Assembly (NCBI RefSeq): GCF_958350005.1 | Contig: NZ_CATWFF010000143.1 | Coordinates: forward strand, 1-5,035 | DNA: 5,035 bases | Direction: 5' to 3' | Source: an uncultured Megasphaera sp. | GTDB lineage: Bacteria > Bacillota > Negativicutes > Veillonellales > Megasphaeraceae | Shown: positions 1 to 5,035 of the stretch, piece after piece | How the letters are laid out: each line of letters starts with the position of its first letter | How positions within the stretch are numbered: position 1 is the stretch's first letter | Translations under genes and position numbers: made by a program | Notes under the pieces: model-generated | Told to the model about the DNA's origin: nothing | The model's database searches: none | What the model saw: only the letters and a program-made list of their open reading frames with translations

Positions 1-103
1 ATTAAATTATATTTATTATAAACAGAACATCTTGTCCTTTATAGGCCTAAAATACATTCGCATTCTTCCCTTATACTTCTTTATTCTGTCCCAAAACAAA
101 AGT

Positions 104-148
104 AAAACAAAAAATGCTCTGACTGCACCTATGGGCGCGGTCAGAGCA
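104..148 (-). terminator. Rho-independent terminator closing the glycyl radical enzyme operon
   Basis: A perfect 9-bp inverted repeat (TGCTCTGAC at 115-123, GTCAGAGCA at 140-148) lies 16 bases past the activase stop codon. One mismatch and two more GC pairs extend the stem inward, leaving a loop of about 10 nt. Read on the minus strand the stem is followed at once by TTTTTT (114-109) and then another T-rich stretch, the classic intrinsic terminator layout. The + strand side has no T-run, so it acts in one direction only. The AT-rich bases 1-103 beyond it hold no gene or convincing promoter that I can see. Confidence 0.9.
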
Positions 149-164
149 CGACTCTTCTAAATCC

Positions 165-1067
165 TTATTTATACGATACAACCTGTACGCCTTCTTCGGC
201 AATAATTGCCTGAAGGTGCTTCATGTTCTCTTCTGTCGGGGCATGAAAGGTATCTCCCTGGTACGGCAGCCCCAGCTGGGCATATTTATCTGCACCATAG
301 GCATGATACGGCAGAAGTTCCATCATAGGCGCCTCCTGTGAAGAGGCGACGAACCGGGCTGTTGCGCGTATATTTCCCTCACTGTCATTGATTCCGGACA
401 CGACAGGAACACGGATGACAATGGGCTTGCGCCACTTGCCGACAGCTGCAATATTATGCAGAATAGGAGCATTGCTGACGCCAGTAACGCGCCGATGTGC
501 TTCCTCATCCATGACCTTAATATCCATGAACAGAAAATCCAGTTTTTTCAGCGTCGGCGCCAGGACAGAAAGATCAAAATATCCGCTCGTCTCTATGGCC
601 TGGTGAAGGCCCAGATCATATACAGCATCGACAAGCTCTGCCAGAAACTCCGGCTGCTGCGTACATTCGCCGCCGGAATAGGTCACGCCGCCGCCGGAAC
701 GGTGAAATACGGAAATCTGCGGTTCCAGCTGCTGCAGAATCTCCGTCACCGTATATTCCGTCACCGTATTGCGCCGGGCACCGGCCAGACAGACGGGCAC
801 GCAGTCCCCGCAGCCGATACAGCGCTGGCGGTCACCGGGCTCCTGGAAATTCCAGCTCACGCCATGCGGACAGACTTCGGTGCAGCGTCCGCACGCTATG
901 CACCGCGATGATGCATAGAGAATACGGTTCCGCGGCACCAATCCTTCGGGATTAGCACACCACCGGCAGCGCAGAGGGCATCCGGCAAAAAAGATCGTCG
1001 TCCGGATACCGTCTCCATCGTTGACGGAATAATGCTGCAGCTGAAGAATCCGGCCTTTAGATGCCAT
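165..1067 (-). CDS. Glycyl radical enzyme activating protein (radical SAM activase)
   Basis: Cytoplasmic radical SAM enzyme of 300 residues that reductively cleaves S-adenosylmethionine and abstracts a hydrogen from the conserved glycine of its partner, here almost certainly the upstream glycyl radical enzyme. Seen: the CX3CX2C radical SAM cluster motif (Cys30, Cys34, Cys37); an inserted two-cluster ferredoxin-like domain with two CX2CX2CX3C motifs (Cys56/59/62/66 and Cys83/86/89/93); the SAM-binding GGE motif (Gly132-Gly133-Glu134), followed by Cys135 where proline is common; and the family segment MDIKVMD (181-187) with TGV (195-197). The two extra clusters are typical of activases for the non-pyruvate-formate-lyase branch; the activase of pyruvate formate-lyase itself lacks them. 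Start: the open frame runs 18 codons further to a TTG inside the enzyme gene, but the ATG at 1067 has a GGAG site 8 nt upstream and begins MASKGRILQLQHYS, matching the usual family N-terminus. It overlaps the enzyme gene by 11 bp, suggesting translational coupling. It is intact, with no frameshift. Confidence 0.95.
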   Translation of the reverse strand: MASKGRILQLQHYSVNDGDGIRTTIFFAGCPLRCRWCANPEGLVPRNRILYASSRCIACGRCTEVCPHGVSWNFQEPGDRQRCIGCGDCVPVCLAGARRNTVTEYTVTEILQQLEPQISVFHRSGGGVTYSGGECTQQPEFLAELVDAVYDLGLHQAIETSGYFDLSVLAPTLKKLDFLFMDIKVMDEEAHRRVTGVSNAPILHNIAAVGKWRKPIVIRVPVVSGINDSEGNIRATARFVASSQEAPMMELLPYHAYGADKYAQLGLPYQGDTFHAPTEENMKHLQAIIAEEGVQVVSYK

Positions 1068-3426
1068 CGTGAGCGCTCCGGCGGATAATGGAGTCCTGCA
1101 GCGTCTTGGAAAGATGAACAAACTGCGTACTGTATCCGGCTACGCGCACGAGAAGATCCTTATACTGTTCCGGATGAGCCTGTGCATCGAGGAGCGTCTT
1201 CGTTGACAGCGTATTGAACTGTACGTGGAATGCTCCCTGGTCAAAGAAGGACTGTACCATAGCAGCCAGATTGCTCCGGCCCCGCTTGGTGCTGACCAGA
1301 TCGTGACTGAGCCGCATGTTGAGCAGCGTACCTCCGGAATGAATATCCTGATTCATTTTTGCACACGAATTCATGGCCGCAATAGGCGTAGATGTATCCG
1401 TACCGGCTACAGGCGATACGCCTTCGGAAATAGGCTCGCCGGCTTTGCGTCCGCACGCCGTCGCACCGATAACCCGGCCAGTGGGAATGAAGTTGGAAAT
1501 CCCCATAAATGCGCTGGTAAAGGGACTTCCGTATATATCCGTATACTGATGCGTTTGTTCATAAAAATGGTTGGCAATGCGCTGGGCAATATCATCGACA
1601 AAATCGTCGTCATTTCCGTATTTGGGCGCATTCTGAGCCTGACGGCGCAGTTTTTCATAGCCTTCCCAGTTCTTGTCCATCGCATCGAGAATATCTTCCA
1701 TAGTGCAGACCTTATCTTCAAAGACGAGTTTTTTAATGGCTGCCAGGCTGTTTGCCGATTCGGCCAGTCCAATACCGGTAAGAACAGGGCCAACATTGTA
1801 TTTTGCACCGCCGTCTACCAGATCCTTGCCGCTTTCCAGGCAGTCTTCAAAGAGAGCCGAGAAATAAGGCCGGGGAATCATTTCCTTCTGCAGCTTCTGG
1901 GCAATGAGCGTACCTGTAACCGAAATATCGATAAGGTTGTCAAACTGTTCCATAAAGGCATGCTCTACATCTTCATAGGAGGAGAATTTCCGATCCTCAT
2001 GAATGGGCAGCCCCATCTGCTTACCTGTCAGACGGCTCTTGCCGCCGTTAGTTGCGTATTCAAAGGCGCCGCTGAAATTGACGTTAACCGTACTGGTCCA
2101 TTCAAAGGTCTTGCGGAAATGGGGAACGACGCAGCCGCAGTTGTTCCAGTCCCGGGCATCTTCCGTATCGTAGCCGAGGTTTTTCAGCATCTGATAACCG
2201 GTCTTATCGCTGTGAATGGCCGGGAAGCCCGTCCCCTGCGCTACCAGTTCCATGACGGCATCGACAAAGGCCCGCGGACTCTGCTGGGAAATGCGCACAG
2301 ACAGGCCGGGCTGATGGGTCTTGACTTCTGCCGTCGCTTTCAGAGCCAGGTAACTCAGCTCATTCGTAGCATCTTTGCCATGGCGGTCGCTGCCGCCGAC
2401 TGTCAGATTCTGGAACTGATTGTATCCGGCAAAGAAATCCGCCGTATTGGCCGAAATCGTCCATACCCATTCAGACAGTTTCAGCCAGTAGCATTCGATT
2501 AATTCCAGAATGCCGTCGTCATCATGAAGGTCGTGTGCTTTATCATACTGGTAAAAAGGATACATGTACTGATCAAACCGGCCCGGATTCAGGGACAGGG
2601 GATTTTCCATGAGAATACCGCCCAGCTGATAGAACCAGATCATCTGCAGAGCTTCCTGGAATGTCTGCGGCGGCAGTTCCGGAACACGTCGGCAAATCGA
2701 AGCGATCTGTTCCAGTTCCGCTTTGCGGATGCTGTCAACTTCTGCGGCTGCCATGGCTTCCGCCGTATCAGCATACCGATGAGCCAGCGTAATCATGCCT
2801 TCCCCGCACAGAATAACAGACTGATAAAATTCCATTTTTTTCAAATCACCAGGGCGGGATAATTTCAATGCAGCCATTTTTTCCTGGCACGTGGCAATAA
2901 TGCCGCGGAACCCTTTTTTCAGCAGTACATCCTGATAATCCGGCGTAATTTCGCCAACAGACTGACGCCATTTGGAGTCAATATCGACGATGCCCGTATC
3001 GACGGCAACTTTTGCCGTTTCAGCCGGTATCTGGCTGAGATAGGCTTCTTCCAGAGATTTTCCTTTCCAGTATGGGAAAATATTTTTGCGGACATAAGCT
3101 CGCTGTTCATCGGTCATTTCATAGGGATCCTGCACACGATCCGAGAAGTGATCCATTTCCCGGTCTACCCAGGTCCAGGAAAATTCCGGCGTCAAAATAC
3201 CGCACTTGCGGAATTCACCGACAGCACCGACGATGAGTTCACCGGGAAAAATAGTGACGACGAGCTGTTCACACACATCCTTAAAGGCCTGAGCACGGCG
3301 CATAATGGCGCTCTGCCCTTCCGTCTTCTTATATGACTCCGTCCAGATGCGGGCCCGGTCATAGGAAATAGCCGGTTTATTATTTACATATTCATCTTTT
3401 GCTTTCTGAATTCGTGCTGTCAACAT
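1057..3426 (-). CDS. Glycyl radical enzyme of unassigned substrate, pyruvate formate-lyase-like family
   Basis: Oxygen-sensitive cytoplasmic enzyme of 789 residues, a normal length for the diol dehydratase/decarboxylase side of the family. Seen: an N-terminal PFL-type barrel domain (about 1-660) with FPYWKGKS (117-124) and NPGRFDQYMYPFY (280-292); the active-site loop NNCGCVVPH (428-436) with thiyl cysteine Cys432; and a C-terminal glycine radical domain with GEPISEGVSP (663-672), HVQFN (734-738) and the radical motif RVAGYS (761-766), radical site Gly764. Odd: Val434 occupies the position of the glutamate of GCVEP, which family knowledge assigns to acid/base chemistry in diol dehydratases, choline and isethionate lyases and hydroxyproline dehydratase. 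A second cysteine, Cys430, sits two residues before Cys432. The loop is not the CC pair of pyruvate formate-lyase. No HpdC-like small subunit gene follows, which argues against the classical 4-hydroxyphenylacetate decarboxylase; another arylacetate-decarboxylase-like or a novel reaction remains open. Start: ATG at 3426 with GGAGG 9 nt upstream, preferred over a TTG at 3444. It is first in an operon with its activase. Confidence 0.93.
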   Translation of the reverse strand: MLTARIQKAKDEYVNNKPAISYDRARIWTESYKKTEGQSAIMRRAQAFKDVCEQLVVTIFPGELIVGAVGEFRKCGILTPEFSWTWVDREMDHFSDRVQDPYEMTDEQRAYVRKNIFPYWKGKSLEEAYLSQIPAETAKVAVDTGIVDIDSKWRQSVGEITPDYQDVLLKKGFRGIIATCQEKMAALKLSRPGDLKKMEFYQSVILCGEGMITLAHRYADTAEAMAAAEVDSIRKAELEQIASICRRVPELPPQTFQEALQMIWFYQLGGILMENPLSLNPGRFDQYMYPFYQYDKAHDLHDDDGILELIECYWLKLSEWVWTISANTADFFAGYNQFQNLTVGGSDRHGKDATNELSYLALKATAEVKTHQPGLSVRISQQSPRAFVDAVMELVAQGTGFPAIHSDKTGYQMLKNLGYDTEDARDWNNCGCVVPHFRKTFEWTSTVNVNFSGAFEYATNGGKSRLTGKQMGLPIHEDRKFSSYEDVEHAFMEQFDNLIDISVTGTLIAQKLQKEMIPRPYFSALFEDCLESGKDLVDGGAKYNVGPVLTGIGLAESANSLAAIKKLVFEDKVCTMEDILDAMDKNWEGYEKLRRQAQNAPKYGNDDDFVDDIAQRIANHFYEQTHQYTDIYGSPFTSAFMGISNFIPTGRVIGATACGRKAGEPISEGVSPVAGTDTSTPIAAMNSCAKMNQDIHSGGTLLNMRLSHDLVSTKRGRSNLAAMVQSFFDQGAFHVQFNTLSTKTLLDAQAHPEQYKDLLVRVAGYSTQFVHLSKTLQDSIIRRSAHDGI
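1076..1079 (-). promoter_or_regulatory. Ribosome binding site of the activase gene
   Basis: GGAG on the minus strand, 8 nt before the ATG at 1067 and inside the end of the glycyl radical enzyme reading frame. It decides the start against the longer TTG frame at 1121, and its position fits re-initiation by ribosomes finishing the upstream gene. Confidence 0.75.
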
Positions 3427-3435
3427 GGAAAACCG

Positions 3436-3442
3436 CCTCCTC
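3436..3442 (-). promoter_or_regulatory. Strong ribosome binding site of the glycyl radical enzyme gene
   Basis: GAGGAGG on the minus strand, ending 9 nt before the ATG at 3426. The near-perfect anti-Shine-Dalgarno match predicts high translation and fixes the start, since the upstream in-frame TTG at 3444 would lie just before the site itself. Confidence 0.85.
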
Positions 3443-3457
3443 AATGCTTATACCTTT

Positions 3458-3475
3458 TGTGCGTTATAAAGCACA
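3458..3475. promoter_or_regulatory. 18-bp near-perfect palindrome, likely operator
   Basis: The + strand reads TGTGCGTTATAAAGCACA: arms TGTGC/GCACA around a self-complementary TTATAA core, with a single mismatched base pair. It lies at about +9 to +26 relative to the predicted transcription start, the usual place for a repressor that blocks the promoter or early elongation. Ten bases separate TGTG from CACA, against eight in CRP (TGTGA-N6-TCACA) and in Rex (TTGTGA-N6-TCACAA), so neither regulator fits directly. The regulator is unknown. In the leader RNA the same bases could form a 5-bp hairpin, a less likely alternative function. Confidence 0.5.
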
Positions 3476-3489
3476 TCTGATTTGACCTC

Positions 3490-3518
3490 ACTATATCACG
3501 TACCAATACAACTGTCAA
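3490..3518 (-). promoter_or_regulatory. Sigma-70-type promoter of the glycyl radical enzyme operon
   Basis: On the minus strand a perfect -35 box TTGACA (3518-3513) and a 5-of-6 -10 box TATAGT (3495-3490) are separated by exactly 17 bp. The predicted start is near 3483, giving a leader of about 57 nt ending in the GAGGAGG site. Lying downstream of the CoA-transferase terminator, it makes the enzyme-activase pair an independent transcription unit. A promoter this strong usually needs repression, consistent with the dyads on both sides. Confidence 0.85.
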
Positions 3519-3524
3519 TACTAA

Positions 3525-3542
3525 TTTACGTTATTGCGCACA
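3525..3542. promoter_or_regulatory. Second, degenerate copy of the operator-like dyad
   Basis: The + strand TTTACGTTATTGCGCACA matches the palindrome at 3458-3475 at 13 of 18 positions, sharing CGTTAT-N3-GCACA, with one good half-site (GCACA) and one poor one. It lies at about -42 to -59 from the predicted start, just upstream of the -35 box, and its centre is 67 bp from that of the first dyad. This is an auxiliary operator or activator position. Its function is inferred only from this similarity and placement. Confidence 0.35.
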
Positions 3543-3549
3543 AGGTAAT

Positions 3550-3573
3550 AAAAAGACTGGAAATATCCCGGTC
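3550..3573 (-). terminator. Possible weak second terminator after the CoA-transferase
   Basis: Read on the minus strand, GACCGGGA-TAT-TTCCAGTC folds into an imperfect hairpin: three pairs, a C/A mismatch, then four pairs including one G-U, with a 3-nt loop. It is followed directly by TTTTT (3554-3550). It sits 7 bases past the T-run of the stronger terminator, so it could be a backup. The short, mismatched stem makes this tentative. Confidence 0.35.
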
Positions 3574-3580
3574 AGGGCAT

Positions 3581-3618
3581 AAAAAACGAACCGCCCGGCA
3601 TAGTACCAAAGCGGTTCG
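3581..3618 (-). terminator. Rho-independent terminator of the CoA-transferase gene
   Basis: A perfect 8-bp repeat (CGAACCGC at 3587-3594, GCGGTTCG at 3611-3618) lies 44 bases past the CoA-transferase stop. The 16-nt loop can pair further within itself (GGTA with TGCC). On the minus strand the stem is followed by TTTTTT (3586-3581). It separates the CoA-transferase transcript from the glycyl radical enzyme operon. Confidence 0.88.
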
Positions 3619-3630
3619 CTCCTATATGCT

Positions 3631-3654
3631 GTGCGAAGAAGGAGTAATTCGCAC
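3631..3654. repeat. Inverted repeat just after the CoA-transferase stop
   Basis: A perfect 7-bp inverted repeat, GTGCGAA (3631-3637) and TTCGCAC (3648-3654), with a 10-base spacer, beginning 8 bases past the stop codon at 3663. It has no T-run, so it is not itself a terminator. It may be a 3' hairpin protecting the mRNA, or a binding site sharing the GTGCG element with the dyads near the downstream promoter. I cannot decide between these. Confidence 0.5.
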
Positions 3655-3662
3655 GGATATAC

Positions 3663-5006
3663 TTATCGTTTATTGCTGTAACGCCAGATATTCATGTCTT
3701 CTGCAGCCTGAATGAGTGCTTCCCGGAACTGGGGATGGGCGATGCTGATGAGCTTTTCCGCCCGTTCCCACGTAGACGCACCCATGAGGTTGACCATGCC
3801 GTATTCCGTAGCTACCCAATGGACCTGGGTCCGCGGATCGGTCACGATCGTTCCGTTCAGCAAAGTCGGCTTAATGCGCGATTCGTCGCGGCCCGTCTTT
3901 TTATTGTGGAACGTCGAGCGCAGGGCAATAATGCTCCGTCCGCCCTTTGAACGATAGGCCCCATCGGCAAAGTCGAGCTGACCGCCGCTGCCGCTGATGT
4001 GATGAATGCCAGAAGACTCTGACGAAACCTGGCCGAACAAATCGATATCGACGCAGTTATTGATGGAAATAAAGTTATCCAGCTGGGAAATGACAAAGGG
4101 ATCGTTGACGTAATCAACAGGATAAGCCGCCAGATAGGGATTGTCATCAATCCAGTCATACATATCCTGCGAGCCCAGGGCAAAGGCCCATACCGCTTTG
4201 TCCCGGTCAATGGCTTTCTGCGTATTCGTCAGCCGGCCTTTCTGATACATGAGATAAAAGGCATCAACGAGCATTTCCGTATGCATGCCCAGGTCTTTCA
4301 GATCGGACTCGGCAATCATGGCCCCCACCGTATTGGGCAGGCCGCCGACACCGAGCTGCAGCGTCGCACCGTTGGGAATCGTCGCCACAATCATTTCAGC
4401 AATTTTCGTATCAATGTCATCGCCCGTCTTAAAGGGAATGGTCGGCATGGGAATGGTGCCGGCTTCTACAACAGCATCTACATCGGAAATATGAATGTGT
4501 TCGCCCCGGCCGCCCAGAGCACGCGGCATGGCTTCATTCACTTCGACAATGACTTTTTTCGCTTTCTTCGTAATAGCTTCATTGGCCGATATATTCAGGC
4601 CAAAATTAAAGAATCCGTTTTTATCCATAGGCGCCACCGTAATCATGGCCACGTCTACATCGAGAATGTTGCGATACATAGACGGCTTATTGCGGTAACA
4701 CATGGGGATGAAATTCATGAGTCCTTTGGCGCACAGTTTGCGGTCATAGCCGCTCATGTGCCAGTTCATAGCCGTAAAAGTCTCCCGCTGCGGATCGACT
4801 TCTGCAATCTGGCGGGGTGCAAAGGAAAAGGCCATGCGCACTTTTACGTCCTGCAGTTCTTCCTTACGGGCCGCCAGGGCTTCATCCAACAAAATCGGCT
4901 GCGACGTAGCCATGCCGTAGTCTACCCAATCTCCAGAATGGATCAGCTTGACTGCTTCCTCCGGCGTTGTCAGTTTCTGGCGGTACATATCACTCCATTG
5001 AGACAT
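3663..5006 (-). CDS. Acyl-CoA:acetate CoA-transferase, butyryl-CoA / 4-hydroxybutyrate type
   Basis: Cytoplasmic family I CoA-transferase of 447 residues, the same length class as butyryl-CoA:acetate CoA-transferases of butyrate producers (about 448) and 4-hydroxybutyrate CoA-transferase (about 438). It exchanges CoA between an acyl-CoA and acetate or another short carboxylate through a glutamyl-CoA thioester. Seen: N-terminal KLIHSGDWVDYG (20-31), EVNEAMPRALGG (155-166), glycine-rich QLGVGGLPN (217-225), the catalytic glutamate segment HTEM with Glu244, SINNCVDIDLFGQV (314-327), GSGGQLDF (339-346) and C-terminal STWERAEKLISIAHP (411-425). Recalled from memory, its layout follows the Roseburia butyryl-CoA transferase almost throughout, with no obvious gap. 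The exact acyl substrate (butyryl, propionyl, 4-hydroxybutyryl, valeryl) cannot be read from these motifs. Start: ATG at 5006 with GGTGA 7 nt upstream; the frame continues to a TTG at 5033, but the ATG start MSQWSDMYRQKL matches the family N-terminus. It ends in its own terminator, and its promoter lies outside the window. Confidence 0.92.
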   Translation of the reverse strand: MSQWSDMYRQKLTTPEEAVKLIHSGDWVDYGMATSQPILLDEALAARKEELQDVKVRMAFSFAPRQIAEVDPQRETFTAMNWHMSGYDRKLCAKGLMNFIPMCYRNKPSMYRNILDVDVAMITVAPMDKNGFFNFGLNISANEAITKKAKKVIVEVNEAMPRALGGRGEHIHISDVDAVVEAGTIPMPTIPFKTGDDIDTKIAEMIVATIPNGATLQLGVGGLPNTVGAMIAESDLKDLGMHTEMLVDAFYLMYQKGRLTNTQKAIDRDKAVWAFALGSQDMYDWIDDNPYLAAYPVDYVNDPFVISQLDNFISINNCVDIDLFGQVSSESSGIHHISGSGGQLDFADGAYRSKGGRSIIALRSTFHNKKTGRDESRIKPTLLNGTIVTDPRTQVHWVATEYGMVNLMGASTWERAEKLISIAHPQFREALIQAAEDMNIWRYSNKR

Positions 5007-5013
5007 TCGTAAG

Positions 5014-5018
5014 TCACC
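5014..5018 (-). promoter_or_regulatory. Ribosome binding site of the CoA-transferase gene
   Basis: GGTGA on the minus strand, 7 nt before the ATG at 5006, matching the 3' part of the AGGAGGTGA consensus. It is weaker than the site of the glycyl radical enzyme gene but supports the ATG over the upstream TTG at 5033. Confidence 0.55.
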
Positions 5019-5035
5019 ATACCTTTCGCACAATC

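Noticed and set aside
6..20. Two TATAAT sequences on the minus strand near the window edge, possible promoter of a downstream gene
   Set aside because: Neither has a recognisable -35 box at 16-18 bp nor an extended -10 TGn, and the stretch is so AT-rich that such hexamers are expected by chance.
1225..2502. Long open frame (425 codons) on the + strand antisense to the glycyl radical enzyme
   Set aside because: It lies wholly within a gene with unmistakable family motifs, has no recognisable domain or ribosome binding site, and has the composition expected of the complement of a real gene.
1057..3426. Calling the enzyme pyruvate formate-lyase
   Set aside because: It lacks the adjacent CC active-site pair, and its activase carries two extra ferredoxin-type cluster motifs that the pyruvate formate-lyase activase does not have.
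1057..3426. Calling the enzyme 4-hydroxyphenylacetate decarboxylase or a GCVEP dehydratase/lyase
   Set aside because: The glutamate of GCVEP is valine here and no small subunit gene lies between enzyme and activase, so a specific name would over-reach.
3458..3475. CRP or Rex binding site
   Set aside because: TGTG and CACA are 10 bases apart, against 8 in CRP and Rex sites, and the base following TGTG is C, not A.
3482..3510. TTGACC on the + strand as a -35 box of an antisense promoter toward the CoA-transferase gene
   Set aside because: The hexamer at the proper spacing is AATACA, a poor -10, and no + strand gene follows.
4281..5012. Open frame of 243 codons on the + strand opposite the CoA-transferase
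   Set aside because: It is antisense to a strongly supported gene, rich in His, Arg and Ile as expected of a shadow frame, and shows no family motif.

Overview
The window carries three genes, all on the minus strand, in two transcription units. Protein style (butyrate-type CoA-transferase, anaerobic radical enzymes), strong GGAGG ribosome binding sites, a consensus sigma-70-type promoter and intermediate base composition suggest a strictly anaerobic, fermenting Firmicute. A gut or rumen member of the Negativicutes (Megasphaera/Dialister-like) is my best guess, but it is an inference from protein style and not proven by the sequence.

Layout in transcription order (high to low coordinates). 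First comes a family I CoA-transferase of the butyryl-CoA:acetate / 4-hydroxybutyrate type (5006 to 3663), with its promoter outside the window. It is followed by an inverted repeat and a rho-independent terminator (3618-3581), with a possible weak second terminator just beyond (3573-3550). A new unit then starts at a near-consensus promoter (TTGACA, 17 bp, TATAGT). This promoter is flanked by two related 18-bp dyads that look like operators. It drives a two-gene operon: a glycyl radical enzyme of 789 residues (3426 to 1057) and its dedicated radical SAM activase of 300 residues (1067 to 165), whose start overlaps the end of the enzyme gene by 11 bp. A strong terminator (148-104) closes the operon, and the last ~100 bases are AT-rich with no gene seen.

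The activase would use S-adenosylmethionine and an iron-sulfur cluster to place a radical on Gly764 of the enzyme, which then passes it to Cys432 to attack the substrate. The most notable point is the active-site loop. It reads GCVVP where the dehydratase and lyase branches of the family (diol dehydratases, choline and isethionate lyases, hydroxyproline dehydratase) carry GCVEP with a catalytic glutamate. There is also no small HpdC-type subunit gene and no microcompartment gene in the window. The reaction therefore cannot be assigned from sequence, and this enzyme is the best candidate here for undescribed chemistry. The neighbouring CoA-transferase could activate or release a carboxylic acid connected to that reaction, but the terminator and new promoter between them mean co-transcription is not supported.
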